From the NCBI RefSeq assembly GCF_000737325.1, contig NZ_CP011125.1:7626001-7690000 (forward strand): a stretch of DNA of 64,000 bases, in the 5' to 3' direction. Within the stretch, counting starts at the first letter, position 1. Each line of letters starts with the position of its first letter. The notes under the pieces are model-generated. The model saw only the letters and a program-made list of their open reading frames with translations. It had not been told where the DNA came from and ran no database searches. Source of the DNA: Sandaracinus amylolyticus (GTDB lineage Bacteria; Myxococcota_A; Polyangia; Polyangiales; Sandaracinaceae). Of this stretch, positions 45,994-55,348 are shown piece after piece. The translations under genes were made by a program, and so were the position numbers.

Positions 45994-46024
45994 GCGCCCC
46001 GGGACGAAGCTCGTCCCGGGGCGC
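45994..46024 (-). terminator. Strong terminator hairpin after the PEGA barrel gene
   Basis: A perfect 14-bp stem (arms 45994-46007 and 46011-46024, GCGCCCCGGGACGA and its complement) with an AGC loop. It starts 25 bases after the stop of the six-PEGA gene on the minus strand and is followed there by GTCCGTTT, a weak U-run. Most likely a transcription terminator. Confidence 0.65.
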
Positions 46025-46048
46025 ATCGCGAGCGTTCCGACCGCGAGG

Positions 46049-48286
46049 TCAGAACTTGTAGGTGATGCCGAGCCGCGGATAGATGCGGATGTCCAGCGCG
46101 TCCCCGATGAAGCCGCTCAGCATGCGCCGGTGATCGCTCGTCTGCGCGAGCACGCCCTCGAAGATGAACCACATGTTGAAGTTCGGGCTGAGCACGAACT
46201 CGACCGCGCCGCCGAGCCGGAAGCGCGCCATGTCCTGGCGATCGCAGTGGAGCTCGGTGCCATCGGTCACGCAGATCGCCCCGCCCTCCGCGTTGAAGTC
46301 GGCGTAGGCGCTCGAGTTGCGCGCGCTGCCCGCGTACTCGTCGCTCGTGATGTCGATGCCGAGCCACAGCGTCACCGCGGCGAGCGGCTCGAGCAGGAGC
46401 GACATCAGGCCCTCGACCGAGAAGAACGCGGTGTTCACCGGGTAGTCCCAGCGCGCCTCGCCGGGCACGCCCGGGCGGTACTCCTGGTGCAGCTCGTTCG
46501 GCAGCGGCTGGCTGCCGGGCGTGGTCGGATCGCCGTCGAACTCCGAGTAGTCGGGCGCGCCGACGCTCGAGCTCGGCCCGATGCCGCCGCCGAAGCGCGC
46601 CTGCGCGCCGAACGCGAGCTGACGCAGCACGCGACCACCGAAGCGCAGGCGACCCTCGAACTCCGTGATGCGGCCGAACGTCCGGATCCCGAAGCCCGCA
46701 TCGAAGAGCTCGTGCAGGCCGATCGAGAGCCGCAGCTCCGCGAGGTACGGCCAGCCGATCGACGCGTCGATCATCGGGTGGTTCATCGCGATCGGGAGCG
46801 CCGAGTGCGTCGTGCCCTCGGCCGCCGCCTCTTCGCTCGAGTCGCGCAGCCGCGCGTCGATCGTGATCGCGCCCTCGCCGTGGCTCACCAGCATCTGCCG
46901 GCGGAACGGCTCGTAGCCCTCGGCGCTCACCTCGAACGTGTGATCGCCCACCGGCACGCGGCCCTCGTAGGGCACCTCGCCGACCTGACGGCCGTCGATC
47001 GAGAGCACCGCGACGCCCTCGATCTCCTGCTGCAGCGTCACGCGCAGCGCGACCGCGAGGGGCTGCATGTTGATCGTGCGATCACACGCGTCACCCGCGG
47101 GTGCGCCCGGCGCGGTCGAGCACGTGAAGCTGACCTCTTCGTACCCGTCGGCGCGCACCACCACCGCGTGCGTGCCCGCCTCCGGCTGGTTCACGACGAA
47201 CGGCGCGGTGCGCTCCTCGCCGTCGACCGTGACGCGCGCGCCCGAGACGTTCGCGACCACGATGTTGATACGGCCCGGCGGTCCGAGCTCGCGCGCGAGC
47301 TGCGCGTCGACGGACGTCGTCTGCCCCGCCGTGACCGTGACCTCGCGGCGGAACGGCTGGTGGCCCTCTGCGATCACCTGGACGACGTAGTTGCCCGGCG
47401 CGAGCCCGTCGCGCGAGAACGTGCCGAGCGGCAGCGGCTGACCGTTGATGCGCACCTCGGCGTTCGGCGCGTCGGTGATCACCGCGATCGATCCGGTCGT
47501 CGGCGCGGTCTGCGCGCGGCGGAGCGTCGCGCTCACGGTCGCGCGCTGTCCCGCCTGCACCAGCACCTGCTGCGAGAACGGCTGGACGTCCTCGCCCTCC
47601 GGTCGGATCTCGATCTGGTGCATGCCCGCGGGCACGTCGTCGAGCACCGTCGTGGTCGCGCCTCGTGGCTGACCGTCGAGGAAGATCGGTGCCCCTTGGA
47701 TGTCGGCGCTGACGAGGATCGATCCCGTCGTCGGCGCCGCACGTTCGAGCATCGCGGTGACGCGGACCACCTGCCCGCCCTGCACCTCGACCCACTGCTC
47801 GAAGTTGTTGTAGCCCTCGCGCGAGATCTCGACCTGGTGCCGGCCCGGCTGGAGGCTCTCCACGCGGATCGGGAGCGATCCGAGCGTGCCTCCGCCGACG
47901 ACCTGACCGTCGATCCGCACCTGCGCGCCCCGCGCGCCCTCGTTGCCCGCGCTGACCTCGATGGTGCCGAGCGGTCGGAGGACGGCGCGGAACGTCTCGC
48001 GGCGACGACGCACCGTCACCGTGAGCCGCGCCTCCTCGAAGTTCGGCATCCGGAAGATCAGCGTGTGCGCGCCCGCGGGCACGCGAACCGCGGTGAGCGG
48101 CGTGGTGCCGAGCGGCGCGCCGTCCGGGCTGTCGAGATAGACGGTCGCGCCGGGGGGAACGGACTCGACGTTGACCGGGATGCCTCGCTGCGCCTCGGCG
48201 CGCGTCGCTGGAACTGTGAGCGAGAGGAGCGTGCCTAGCGCGGCGATCGCCACCCAGGCCAAGGAACGAAGAGTCGCTCGAGCCAT
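46049..48286 (-). CDS. Six-PEGA-domain protein with outer-membrane barrel-like C-terminus
   Basis: A 745-residue exported protein: signal peptide to TRAEAQ (~32). Six PEGA repeats of ~70-75 residues follow to ~470 (GATVYLDSPDGAPLG; GAQVRIDGQVVGGG; GAPIFLDGQPRGA; NAEVRINGQPLPLG; GARVTVDGEERTA; AVLSIDGRQVGEVPYEG). A ~260-residue region of amphipathic strands ends LGITYKF, with the C-terminal Phe typical of outer-membrane barrels. GGAGGCGGA precedes ATG 48286. It probably presents PEGA repeats at the outer membrane; partner unknown. Confidence 0.8.
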   Translation of the reverse strand: MARATLRSLAWVAIAALGTLLSLTVPATRAEAQRGIPVNVESVPPGATVYLDSPDGAPLGTTPLTAVRVPAGAHTLIFRMPNFEEARLTVTVRRRRETFRAVLRPLGTIEVSAGNEGARGAQVRIDGQVVGGGTLGSLPIRVESLQPGRHQVEISREGYNNFEQWVEVQGGQVVRVTAMLERAAPTTGSILVSADIQGAPIFLDGQPRGATTTVLDDVPAGMHQIEIRPEGEDVQPFSQQVLVQAGQRATVSATLRRAQTAPTTGSIAVITDAPNAEVRINGQPLPLGTFSRDGLAPGNYVVQVIAEGHQPFRREVTVTAGQTTSVDAQLARELGPPGRINIVVANVSGARVTVDGEERTAPFVVNQPEAGTHAVVVRADGYEEVSFTCSTAPGAPAGDACDRTINMQPLAVALRVTLQQEIEGVAVLSIDGRQVGEVPYEGRVPVGDHTFEVSAEGYEPFRRQMLVSHGEGAITIDARLRDSSEEAAAEGTTHSALPIAMNHPMIDASIGWPYLAELRLSIGLHELFDAGFGIRTFGRITEFEGRLRFGGRVLRQLAFGAQARFGGGIGPSSSVGAPDYSEFDGDPTTPGSQPLPNELHQEYRPGVPGEARWDYPVNTAFFSVEGLMSLLLEPLAAVTLWLGIDITSDEYAGSARNSSAYADFNAEGGAICVTDGTELHCDRQDMARFRLGGAVEFVLSPNFNMWFIFEGVLAQTSDHRRMLSGFIGDALDIRIYPRLGITYKF

Positions 48287-48408
48287 TCCGCCTCCGGTTT
48301 GTGCGCGAAACTGCCGACGCCAGTCCTCCATACCCGGGAGCGCGTCCGGGAATCAAGCCGGGCGGTCGACCCGGGACAGTTGCCGCGAGAACGGATTTCC
48401 GTCGAGCG

Positions 48409-48900
48409 CTACGCCGCCTCGGAGTCCGCGAGCTCTCCGTCGACCTCGAGGTCGGTGCTCGGCGCGCCGTCGGCGAACAGCGGCGCGCCGCCGTCTTCCT
48501 CGCGGATCTTGCGCGGACGACCGCGCTTCTTCGGGGCGTTCGCCGCCGCCGCCTCGTCGCGCGCCGGCTCGGCGCGGCGCACCACCGACGCGAGCGCGGC
48601 GATCGCGGTCACGCGCTCGCGCAGCTCGGGCTGGTCCTCGGTGAACACCTTCGCGTACGAGAGGCCGCGCTGGGCCTTCGCGGTCAGCGTCGCGGTCCGC
48701 TCCGCCACCACCGCGCGGGCCGCCTCGAGCGCGCGCTCTGCCGCTTCGAGCGTGCGCTGGGCCTCGATCAGCTCGGCCTCCGCGGTCTCGAGGATCGCGC
48801 GATCGAGGTCGGGAAAGCGAACGTCGGTGAGTGGACCGCGGTACAAATCGAGGATCTCGCGGGCGAGAGCGGGAACGGGATCGCGGATGTCGTCGTGCAC
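48409..48900 (-). CDS. Helical protein with AT-hook-like motif
   Basis: A 163-residue cytoplasmic protein with GTG start 7 bases after GGAGG. Residues ~38-75 form a coiled coil (AEAELIEAQRTLEAAERALE). Near residue 125 is APKKRGRPRKIREE, an AT-hook-like GRP core flanked by basic residues that could bind DNA minor grooves. The tail is acidic. No family recognised; a nucleoid- or regulator-like role is inferred from the motif only. Confidence 0.65.
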   Translation of the reverse strand: MHDDIRDPVPALAREILDLYRGPLTDVRFPDLDRAILETAEAELIEAQRTLEAAERALEAARAVVAERTATLTAKAQRGLSYAKVFTEDQPELRERVTAIAALASVVRRAEPARDEAAAANAPKKRGRPRKIREEDGGAPLFADGAPSTDLEVDGELADSEAA

Positions 48901-49125
48901 GGCCTGCCTCCGTATGCCTGAACTCGTGTTCAGGTGAACCGTGGCTTACACGACGGAGGGATCTCCGCGCAAGCTCCTGACGCGACGAATCGATCGCGAG
49001 GTGCGCGCGTCACTCCCCCGAGCGAGGCCGACGCGATCGAGCGCTGCGCGTTTCGGGTCGAGAACCGAGGCGTCGTATGCTCGCGCGCCCTTCCCCCCGA
49101 GCGGCTCCGCTCTTCGAGGATTTGC

Positions 49126-51231
49126 ATGAGACCCACGCTTCGCGCCCTCCCGTTCGTGCTCGCGCTCTTCGCCGCCCTGTTCGCGCTTCCGGCCCACGCG
49201 CAGGTCGAGCAACCGCCGCCGGTGATCGAGCGGCTCGAGCCGACCTCGGGACCCCCGGGGACCGTGGTTCAGATGGTCGGCCGTTATTTCCGGCCCGGGC
49301 AGCAGGTGCGCCTCGCCGGGCAGCCGGTCGAGGTGCTCTCGCAGATGCCGAACCGCTGGACGCTGCGCATCCCGCAGGGCGCGCAGAGTGGGCGCATCGC
49401 GGTCGAGGTCCCCGGCGTCACCACAACGATCGGCCCCGAGTTCCGGGTGCTCGCGGCCGCGCCGCCGCCGGTGATCACGGACCTTCAGCCGCGCGTCGTC
49501 GCGCCCGGCGGCGAGGTGCGGATCCTCGGAGAGAACTTCTCGCCGCGCATCACCGAGAACCTCGTAACGCTGGGGGGCGTCGGGGTCGTGGTGCGCACGG
49601 CGACGCCGACCGAGCTCGTCGTCATCGTGCCGCCGACCGCGCAGAGCGGGCGCTTCTCGGTGCGCGTCGCGGGCTCGGGGGAGACGGTCGCGCCGTTCGA
49701 TCTCCAGATCGGCGTGCCCCTGGCGATCACCGGGTTCTCGCCCGCGGTGGGCGCGCCGGGGACGCAGGTCACGGTCAGCGGCACGGGCTTCCAGAGCTCG
49801 CCGCGCGGGCAGCAGGTCTTCATCGGCAACACCGCGGTTCGCGTCGTCAGCGCGTCGCCGACCGCGCTCGTCATCGAGGTGCCGCCGTCCGCGACGAGCG
49901 GCGTGATCATGGTCGACGTGCGGCGCACCGGTCGCGCGTACTCCGCGACGCCGTTCGTGGTGCAGGCCGCGCCGGTGGTCGCGTCGTTCGATCCGCCCGC
50001 GGGGCCGCCGGGCTCGATGGTGCGGGTCCGCGGCGCCAATTTCGGCACCGACGTTCGCGTCGTGCAGGTGATCTTCGGCAACGTGCTCGGCGTCGTGCGC
50101 GGGCTGTCGCCGCAGGAGATCGTCGTCGAGGTGCCGCAGGGCGCGGGCACCGGGCCGATCTCGGTGATCATCAACGGCGTCGGCCCGGTGCGCTCGAGCG
50201 GCGTGTTCAGCGTGCTCAGCGCGCCGGCGATCGCAGATTTCCAGCCGCGCAGCGGCGGCGTGGGCACCGAGGTTGTGATCACCGGCAGCGGTTTCAGCCC
50301 GGTCGCGGCGCAGAATCGCGTCTCGATCTCGGGCGTCGCGGCCCAGGTGATCGCCGCCGCGCCGACCCAGCTCCGGGTGCGCATGCCGGCCGCGTCGAGC
50401 GGGCCGATCCAGATCGACGTGCAGAACGCGGGCACCGCGCGCTCGAGCCAGCCCTTCGTCGTCACCACGCCGCCCTTCATCGCGCGCTTCGAGCCGGCGC
50501 AGGGCCTCCCGGGCAGCGTCGTGACCATCCACGGTGCGAGCTTCGGTAACAACGCCGCGCTCGTGGAGGCGACGATCGGCGATCGCCGCATGCAGCTGCG
50601 CTCGGTGACCGATCAGCGCATCGAGGCCGTCATCCCCGCGGGCGCCACCAGCGGGCAGCTGCGCGTGACGGTGCGCCTCCAGGGCAGCGCCGTGAGCCAG
50701 CAGGTGTTCGACGTGCTCGGCGCGTTCGCGGTCACCGGCGTCGAGCCGGCGAACGCGTACCCGGGGCAGTGGCTGACGATCCGCGGCAGCGGGTTCACGG
50801 CGACGGGCATGGAGGTGCGCTTCGCGGGCGTGTCGACGCCGGTGCCCTACACGTTCGTGACCGCCTCGGAGATTCGCGTCGTGGTGCCGACGGGCGCTTC
50901 GAGCGGCGCGCTCGCCGTGCGCACCGCCGACGGTCGCGAGGCGAGCCCGCGCGTCGACGTCACGCCGCCCCCGGGCGGCATGGCGATCACCTCGGTCGAG
51001 AGCCGCGGCTGCGTCCGCCAGGGATGCACCGTGATCGTGCGCGGGCACGGCTTCGGCGCGCGCCCCAACGATCAGTGGGTGACGTTCGGCGGGCAGCGCG
51101 TGCGCGTGCGCCGCGCTTCGCCGGTCGAGCTCGAGCTGAACGTGCACCGGCGCATGATGGGCACCGCGACGTTCCGCGTTCAGACGCGCTCGGGGCAGAG
51201 CGCGGAGAGCACGCCGTTCACGCTGCAGTGA
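49126..51231 (+). CDS. Secreted protein of eight IPT/TIG repeats
   Basis: A 701-residue protein: signal peptide (LPFVLALFAALFALPAHAQ) followed by eight Ig-like IPT/TIG domains of ~80-85 residues. Each opens with a block such as PVIERLEPTSGPPGTVVQMVG, LAITGFSPAVGAPGTQVTVSG or FAVTGVEPANAYPGQWLTIRG and includes a later strand ending in SG. The eighth has two Cys (GCVRQGCTV). GAGGA lies 7 bases before ATG 49126. TIG domains are structural; this is probably a rod-like surface or secreted protein. The frame is open upstream to 48934 but without a signal peptide. Confidence 0.88.
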   Translation: MRPTLRALPFVLALFAALFALPAHAQVEQPPPVIERLEPTSGPPGTVVQMVGRYFRPGQQVRLAGQPVEVLSQMPNRWTLRIPQGAQSGRIAVEVPGVTTTIGPEFRVLAAAPPPVITDLQPRVVAPGGEVRILGENFSPRITENLVTLGGVGVVVRTATPTELVVIVPPTAQSGRFSVRVAGSGETVAPFDLQIGVPLAITGFSPAVGAPGTQVTVSGTGFQSSPRGQQVFIGNTAVRVVSASPTALVIEVPPSATSGVIMVDVRRTGRAYSATPFVVQAAPVVASFDPPAGPPGSMVRVRGANFGTDVRVVQVIFGNVLGVVRGLSPQEIVVEVPQGAGTGPISVIINGVGPVRSSGVFSVLSAPAIADFQPRSGGVGTEVVITGSGFSPVAAQNRVSISGVAAQVIAAAPTQLRVRMPAASSGPIQIDVQNAGTARSSQPFVVTTPPFIARFEPAQGLPGSVVTIHGASFGNNAALVEATIGDRRMQLRSVTDQRIEAVIPAGATSGQLRVTVRLQGSAVSQQVFDVLGAFAVTGVEPANAYPGQWLTIRGSGFTATGMEVRFAGVSTPVPYTFVTASEIRVVVPTGASSGALAVRTADGREASPRVDVTPPPGGMAITSVESRGCVRQGCTVIVRGHGFGARPNDQWVTFGGQRVRVRRASPVELELNVHRRMMGTATFRVQTRSGQSAESTPFTLQ

Positions 51232-51241
51232 GCTCTCGGGG

Positions 51242-52264
51242 TCACGCGGCGGCGGCGATCACCGCCGCGTGCTCCTCGCGCATCAACCACGTGCCGAATG
51301 GGAATGGGACGTCGCGCCGGCCGCGACGCCAGGCTTCGCGCGCGTCTCGATAGGCCGTGCGGAATGCGCGGATGCGCTCCGCGGACTCGCGCCACGCGTC
51401 GTGGTTGCCGCGCCCGACCGCGAAGGTGGGGCTCGCCTCGCGAATCGGCTCTCGCGAGGTCGCGCGGCGGAACGGCGAGAGCTTGGCGCAGCGGTCGGCG
51501 CCGAGGAACGTGCCGCCGATCTCGCGGGCGCGTGCGCGCGCGGCCGACTCGAGCGCTGCGACCTCGTGAGCGACGAGCTCGCGGAAGCGGGCGTCGGTGA
51601 CGTCGAGCTGGCGGGCGGCGCCGGGCATCTCGAGGTGCAGCTCGATGAACGGCGGCCACTTGTCGTCGTCGTGCCCGAAGTACTCGGTGGGACGTTCGAT
51701 GCGCCACGTCGCGCTGCCGAGCTCTTCCGGGCGCGTCTTGACCCCGGGCCAGTCCTTCGCGCGCGGGACGAGGCACGCGGCAACCGGGTTGGCGATCGCG
51801 TACGCGATCTTCTCGACGACGGCGTTGGGCGTGCGCAGCTCGACGACGCTCGTCGGCTCGTGGTCCCACACGGAGCCGTCCCAGCGACGGAGGACCTTCG
51901 TCGCCAGCGCGACGTGGCGGTGCAGGTAGTGGAGGAGCTCGGGGAGGCGGCCGAGCGGGTCGGACACCACGAGGTGCTCGTGCGTGCTCATCAGCACGGC
52001 GGCGTGGACTCGGACGCCGACGCGCATCGCCGCGACCGCGAGTGTGTAGAGGAAGATGCGGTTCATCCTCGGGTCGGGCGCGAAGAGGTGATGGCGGCGC
52101 ACGACGCGGCGCGTGACGAGGTAGACGGCGCCGGGCTCGATGAGGCGAGGTTGGGTCACGGCGGCGCGGATGCGCACGTCTCGTTCCGGGCGGAGCGTGG
52201 CGAAATTGAGGGAAACCTCAACGTGGGTTGGCGGAACTGGCGGCGCCGAGCTGGCGGCCGCCAT
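51242..52264 (-). CDS. RAYT-like HUH transposase (Y1 family)
   Basis: A 340-residue protein resembling REP-associated tyrosine transposases (IS200-like TnpA). Family blocks: AVYLVTRRVVRRHHLF (the YHVT.R.V.RR..F block), then LMSTHEHLVVSD with the HxH metal pair (His95/His97 from ATG 52264), LPELLHYLHRHVALATKVL with candidate catalytic Tyr113, and NAVVEKIAYAIANPV. The HUH differs from the usual MPNHVHLLV and the C-terminal ~150 residues are longer than typical. TTG 52303 is an alternative start. No flanking terminal repeats were found, so it is a domesticated-type gene rather than a clear insertion sequence. Confidence 0.75.
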   Translation of the reverse strand: MAAASSAPPVPPTHVEVSLNFATLRPERDVRIRAAVTQPRLIEPGAVYLVTRRVVRRHHLFAPDPRMNRIFLYTLAVAAMRVGVRVHAAVLMSTHEHLVVSDPLGRLPELLHYLHRHVALATKVLRRWDGSVWDHEPTSVVELRTPNAVVEKIAYAIANPVAACLVPRAKDWPGVKTRPEELGSATWRIERPTEYFGHDDDKWPPFIELHLEMPGAARQLDVTDARFRELVAHEVAALESAARARAREIGGTFLGADRCAKLSPFRRATSREPIREASPTFAVGRGNHDAWRESAERIRAFRTAYRDAREAWRRGRRDVPFPFGTWLMREEHAAVIAAAA

Positions 52265-52348
52265 GGCCGCTCGGTCGACGCCCAACAAGCCCCGAGAGCT
52301 CAACCCTAAGTGCCCCCGAACGTCACCCAGGTTGAGCCCGTCGGCCGC

Positions 52349-54313
52349 TCACTCCCCGAGCCAAGCCGCGCGCTCGCCGCGCATCACCAGACGCCGCAGC
52401 AGCTCCCGCGGCGTCTTCGCCTCGCGCACCAGCTTCGCGATCCCCTCCTCGTCGCGCCCCCGCTCCACCCGCTTTCCGTGCACGTCCTTCGCGAGCCGAT
52501 GCGCCTGCTCCGCCAGCGTCGCCAGCCCCTCGCGCCCCAGCTTCGTCACCGGGATCGGCCGCGCGCGCAGCAGCCTCCGCCGCAGCATCGCCACGTCCTC
52601 CATCGGCAGCAGCGTCGACTGCCCCTCGATCTCGTCGAGCAGCCCCGCTGCTTCCTCGCGCAGCGCGCCCAGCGTGTCGGGCGTCACCGCGAGCACCACG
52701 CACGCCCTCGGCAGCGCGCCGCCGCAGTAGAACCCGAGCGAGCGCAGCGCCGTCCTCCGCTCCGCGCGCGAAACGCCTGCGCGATACAGGTTCTCCGCCT
52801 CGTCGAGGATCAACACCGGTCCCTCGCAGCCCTCCAGCCGCGCCAGCAGATCGAGCCACAGGAGCAGCCGCCCGTACGCGTCCTTCCGGTACGACGGATT
52901 GCCCGGCTTGCTCTCCAGATCCACGGCGCCGAGCGTCTCCATCACCGCCGCGTCGTCGAGCTCGCCCGCCTCTGCGCCCCGCAGGCACCGCTCCGCCGCA
53001 CGCGCCGCGTCGCCGTCGCCCTGCGCGATCGTATCCAGCGACGCCCGCAGCCGCTTCCGGATCGCCGGGGTGCGCAGCCAGCCCTCGAGCCGATCGATCG
53101 GCGTCGCGCGCCGCCGCAGCGGCAGGGCCGCGTTCTCGATCAGCCGCCGCAGATGGCGCTGCGGGTTGCCGAGATCCTCGTCGAGCCGCTCCACCGCCAG
53201 TCGCAGCACCGGGCGCTGATCCGCGAGCGCCCGCGCCTCCATGTGCAGCAGGTGGTGCGTCTTGCCCGCGCCGTACTCGCCGACCAGCACCGCGAACACC
53301 GAACCGTCGTTCGACGCGTGCGCGAAAAGCTGCTCGATCCGCGCATCGACCTCGTCCATCCCCACGGTCAGCTCGGCGATCGCGTCGAGCGGCGGAAGCC
53401 CCTGCGCCACCCGCACCAGCGCGCGCATCGCGCCCGCGCGCTTGCCCTCGATCGCGCGCACGCTCGGCGGCTCGCGATCGATCTCGACCTGCGGCTCGAG
53501 CGAGACCCAGCTCTGGTGCGGCACCGGCAGCCCCGGCGGCAGCACCGGGACGACGCGCGACGCGAGCGCCGGATGCTCCGTGAGCGAGTGGGCGCGGCGA
53601 TCGAGCGCGCCGCTGCCCACCACCAGGATCTCGGTCGCGACGGTGCCGCGCCCTCCGTCGGCGTTGTCGACGAGCTCCCGCAGCACCGTGTACGCGACGT
53701 CGCGCCGACCTCCGCTCAGCTCCACCAGCGCGTCGGCGTCGCGCAGCACGATGCGGGTTCCGCGCGCGCCGAGCACGCGCACCAGGCGCGTCAGCTGCGC
53801 GAGCGCGCGCTTCGCGGTGCGTGCCGCGAGCGGTCGCATCGCAACGTCGGTCGGCATTTCCTTGCCGCCGAGCCACGCGTGGAGCCGCCGGGCCTCGGTG
53901 CGCCCCGTCGCCGCCGCGATGTACTGCGACGCGAGCACGCGCAGCTCGCCCGCGAGCGCCTCTTCCTCGGCCAGCGCCTCGAAGCGCTCCTCGGCGTGCT
54001 TCTTGTGCTTGGCCACGAACGCGTCGAGCGCGACCACGAGCCCGTGCCGCCGCCCCGGATCGGTCCCCGGCACCCGCAGCGACGACGCGAGCGCGCCCAC
54101 GACGACGTCGAGATCGTGCAGCCCCCCATCCGCGAGCGAGCACGTCGCGATCGCGAAGCCGCGCTCGAGCGCATCGGCGGCGAGCGCGTCGAGCGCGGGC
54201 TCGGGCGCGACGTCACCGGAGAGGATCGCGACCGTCGAGAGCCCCGCGGCCGCGACGTCCTCGAGCGTCTGGGCGCGCGACGCGACGAGATGCGCGAGCC
54301 AGCGATCGTCCAT
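52349..54313 (-). CDS. Two-lobed P-loop ATPase resembling BrxC/BrxD (DUF2791)
   Basis: A 654-residue protein. C-terminal lobe (~300-620): Walker A GEYGAGKT (345-352), a PQRHLRRLIENA block and Walker B VLILDEAENLYRAG (DEAE 504-507), the pattern of BREX BrxC/BrxD-like ATPases. N-terminal lobe (~20-270): a similar layout (GLVVALDAF; RIVLRDADALVEL; YTVLRELVDN) but no GK[ST], so it appears to be a degenerate copy. No other brx genes, methylase or PglZ are in the window. Weak ribosome-binding site. Probable role: an ATP-driven DNA-handling or defence protein, by family analogy only. Confidence 0.7.
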   Translation of the reverse strand: MDDRWLAHLVASRAQTLEDVAAAGLSTVAILSGDVAPEPALDALAADALERGFAIATCSLADGGLHDLDVVVGALASSLRVPGTDPGRRHGLVVALDAFVAKHKKHAEERFEALAEEEALAGELRVLASQYIAAATGRTEARRLHAWLGGKEMPTDVAMRPLAARTAKRALAQLTRLVRVLGARGTRIVLRDADALVELSGGRRDVAYTVLRELVDNADGGRGTVATEILVVGSGALDRRAHSLTEHPALASRVVPVLPPGLPVPHQSWVSLEPQVEIDREPPSVRAIEGKRAGAMRALVRVAQGLPPLDAIAELTVGMDEVDARIEQLFAHASNDGSVFAVLVGEYGAGKTHHLLHMEARALADQRPVLRLAVERLDEDLGNPQRHLRRLIENAALPLRRRATPIDRLEGWLRTPAIRKRLRASLDTIAQGDGDAARAAERCLRGAEAGELDDAAVMETLGAVDLESKPGNPSYRKDAYGRLLLWLDLLARLEGCEGPVLILDEAENLYRAGVSRAERRTALRSLGFYCGGALPRACVVLAVTPDTLGALREEAAGLLDEIEGQSTLLPMEDVAMLRRRLLRARPIPVTKLGREGLATLAEQAHRLAKDVHGKRVERGRDEEGIAKLVREAKTPRELLRRLVMRGERAAWLGE

Positions 54314-54397
54314 GTGCGGGAGCGTCGTCGTCGTGTGACGGTGACGTCAACCCTCGCGCGGGCGAGATGCGCTCGTTCCGCCGCGCGACCGTCGGAG

Positions 54398-54871
54398 TCA
54401 ACGTCGGTGGGTCGCGGCTTCCAGCAGCATGCGGCGGCGCGCGTCGCTGCAGGGGCCGAGCAGCTTGTAGCTGCCCCACACGACGAGCGCCGAGAAGATC
54501 GCCGCGCCGAACGAGAACGGCAGCGCGATCAGCGTCGTCCAGTCGATCACCCAGGACTGCGAGTAGTAGTCCCACCGCTGGAAGAGATGCTCGAGGCCGC
54601 CGTCGAGCATCGAGAGCGCGGTGATGATCGCGAACCCGAGGCACGCGATCGTCGCGAGCACGCCGCCGGCGCGCAGGTAGGCAGCGAGGATCGACTTGCC
54701 GCTCCACCCGAGCTTCACGCCGCGCACGCTGCGATCGTTCGAGTCGTCGGTGACCAGCATGCTGCTGATCGGAACGAGCGGGATGAACCAGATGTGCACG
54801 AACTGCGTGGCGACGTAGCCCTCGGGCATCTCGTCGACCCGTCCATACATCCGCGTGCCGTAGACGATCAT
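54398..54871 (-). CDS. Two/three-span membrane protein
   Basis: A 157-residue protein beginning MIVYGTRMYGRVDEMPEGYV, then ATQFVHIWFIPLVPISSMLV, a block I associate with small bacterial membrane proteins of unknown function. Hydrophobic spans at ~17-35, ~65-85 and ~115-135 follow; the tail is basic with one Cys. GGAGGG lies 6 bases before ATG 54871. The frame is open to 54958 but has no start context there. Function unknown. Confidence 0.68.
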   Translation of the reverse strand: MIVYGTRMYGRVDEMPEGYVATQFVHIWFIPLVPISSMLVTDDSNDRSVRGVKLGWSGKSILAAYLRAGGVLATIACLGFAIITALSMLDGGLEHLFQRWDYYSQSWVIDWTTLIALPFSFGAAIFSALVVWGSYKLLGPCSDARRRMLLEAATHRR

Positions 54872-54960
54872 CGCTCCCTCCGCCGCCGTGGATACGGAGC
54901 GAGCGTATCGCGATCTTCCCGTCGCTCCGCGTGAGCCGCCCGCCCTCTCGAGGTGCACCC

Positions 54961-55338
54961 GTGACGCGAGGACGCGTGCGCACGCATCGGATCGCTGCCG
55001 TCATCATCGTCGCGAGCGTGAGCGCCTGCGGCGCCGAGAGCAGGACCGCGGACGCGGGCCGAGAGCGAAGGTGGGTCGCCGACTGCATCGAGGTCGGGGA
55101 CGAGACGAACTACCGGCCCGTCTGCCGCGACGGCGACGTGATCGCCGTGTTGTGCGAGAGCGATGGCGGCGCCCTCGTCGTGTGCGAGAGCACCGGCACG
55201 TCGGCGGTGGAGCGCGGCCTCGAGGTCGTGCTCCCGCGCTGCCCGTCGCGCCCGGTCTGCACCGAACAATCGGCGTCGGGGCCACGGCTCGATGCGCCGG
55301 TTTGCGTCGACGGGTCGGAGCCGTCGTGTGAGCTCTAG
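54961..55338 (+). CDS. Small Cys-rich lipoprotein
   Basis: A 125-residue lipoprotein: GTG start 7 bases after GAGG, hydrophobic signal (RIAAVIIVASVSAC, lipobox SAC), then a domain with seven Cys (VADCIE, PVCRDG, AVLCES, VVCEST, PRCPSRPVC, APVCVDG, SCEL) likely forming disulfides. Divergent from the small membrane protein with 89 bases between starts. No family recognised. Confidence 0.65.
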   Translation: MTRGRVRTHRIAAVIIVASVSACGAESRTADAGRERRWVADCIEVGDETNYRPVCRDGDVIAVLCESDGGALVVCESTGTSAVERGLEVVLPRCPSRPVCTEQSASGPRLDAPVCVDGSEPSCEL

Positions 55339-55348
55339 GCCGATCGAG

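Noticed and set aside
51242-52264. Complete insertion sequence around the HUH protein
   Set aside because: No terminal hairpins, target-site pattern or second gene found at its edges; better read as a domesticated RAYT-like gene.
52349-54313. Part of a full BREX system
   Set aside because: No methylase, PglZ, BrxA/B or Lon-like genes occur within the window; only the ATPase resembles BREX components.
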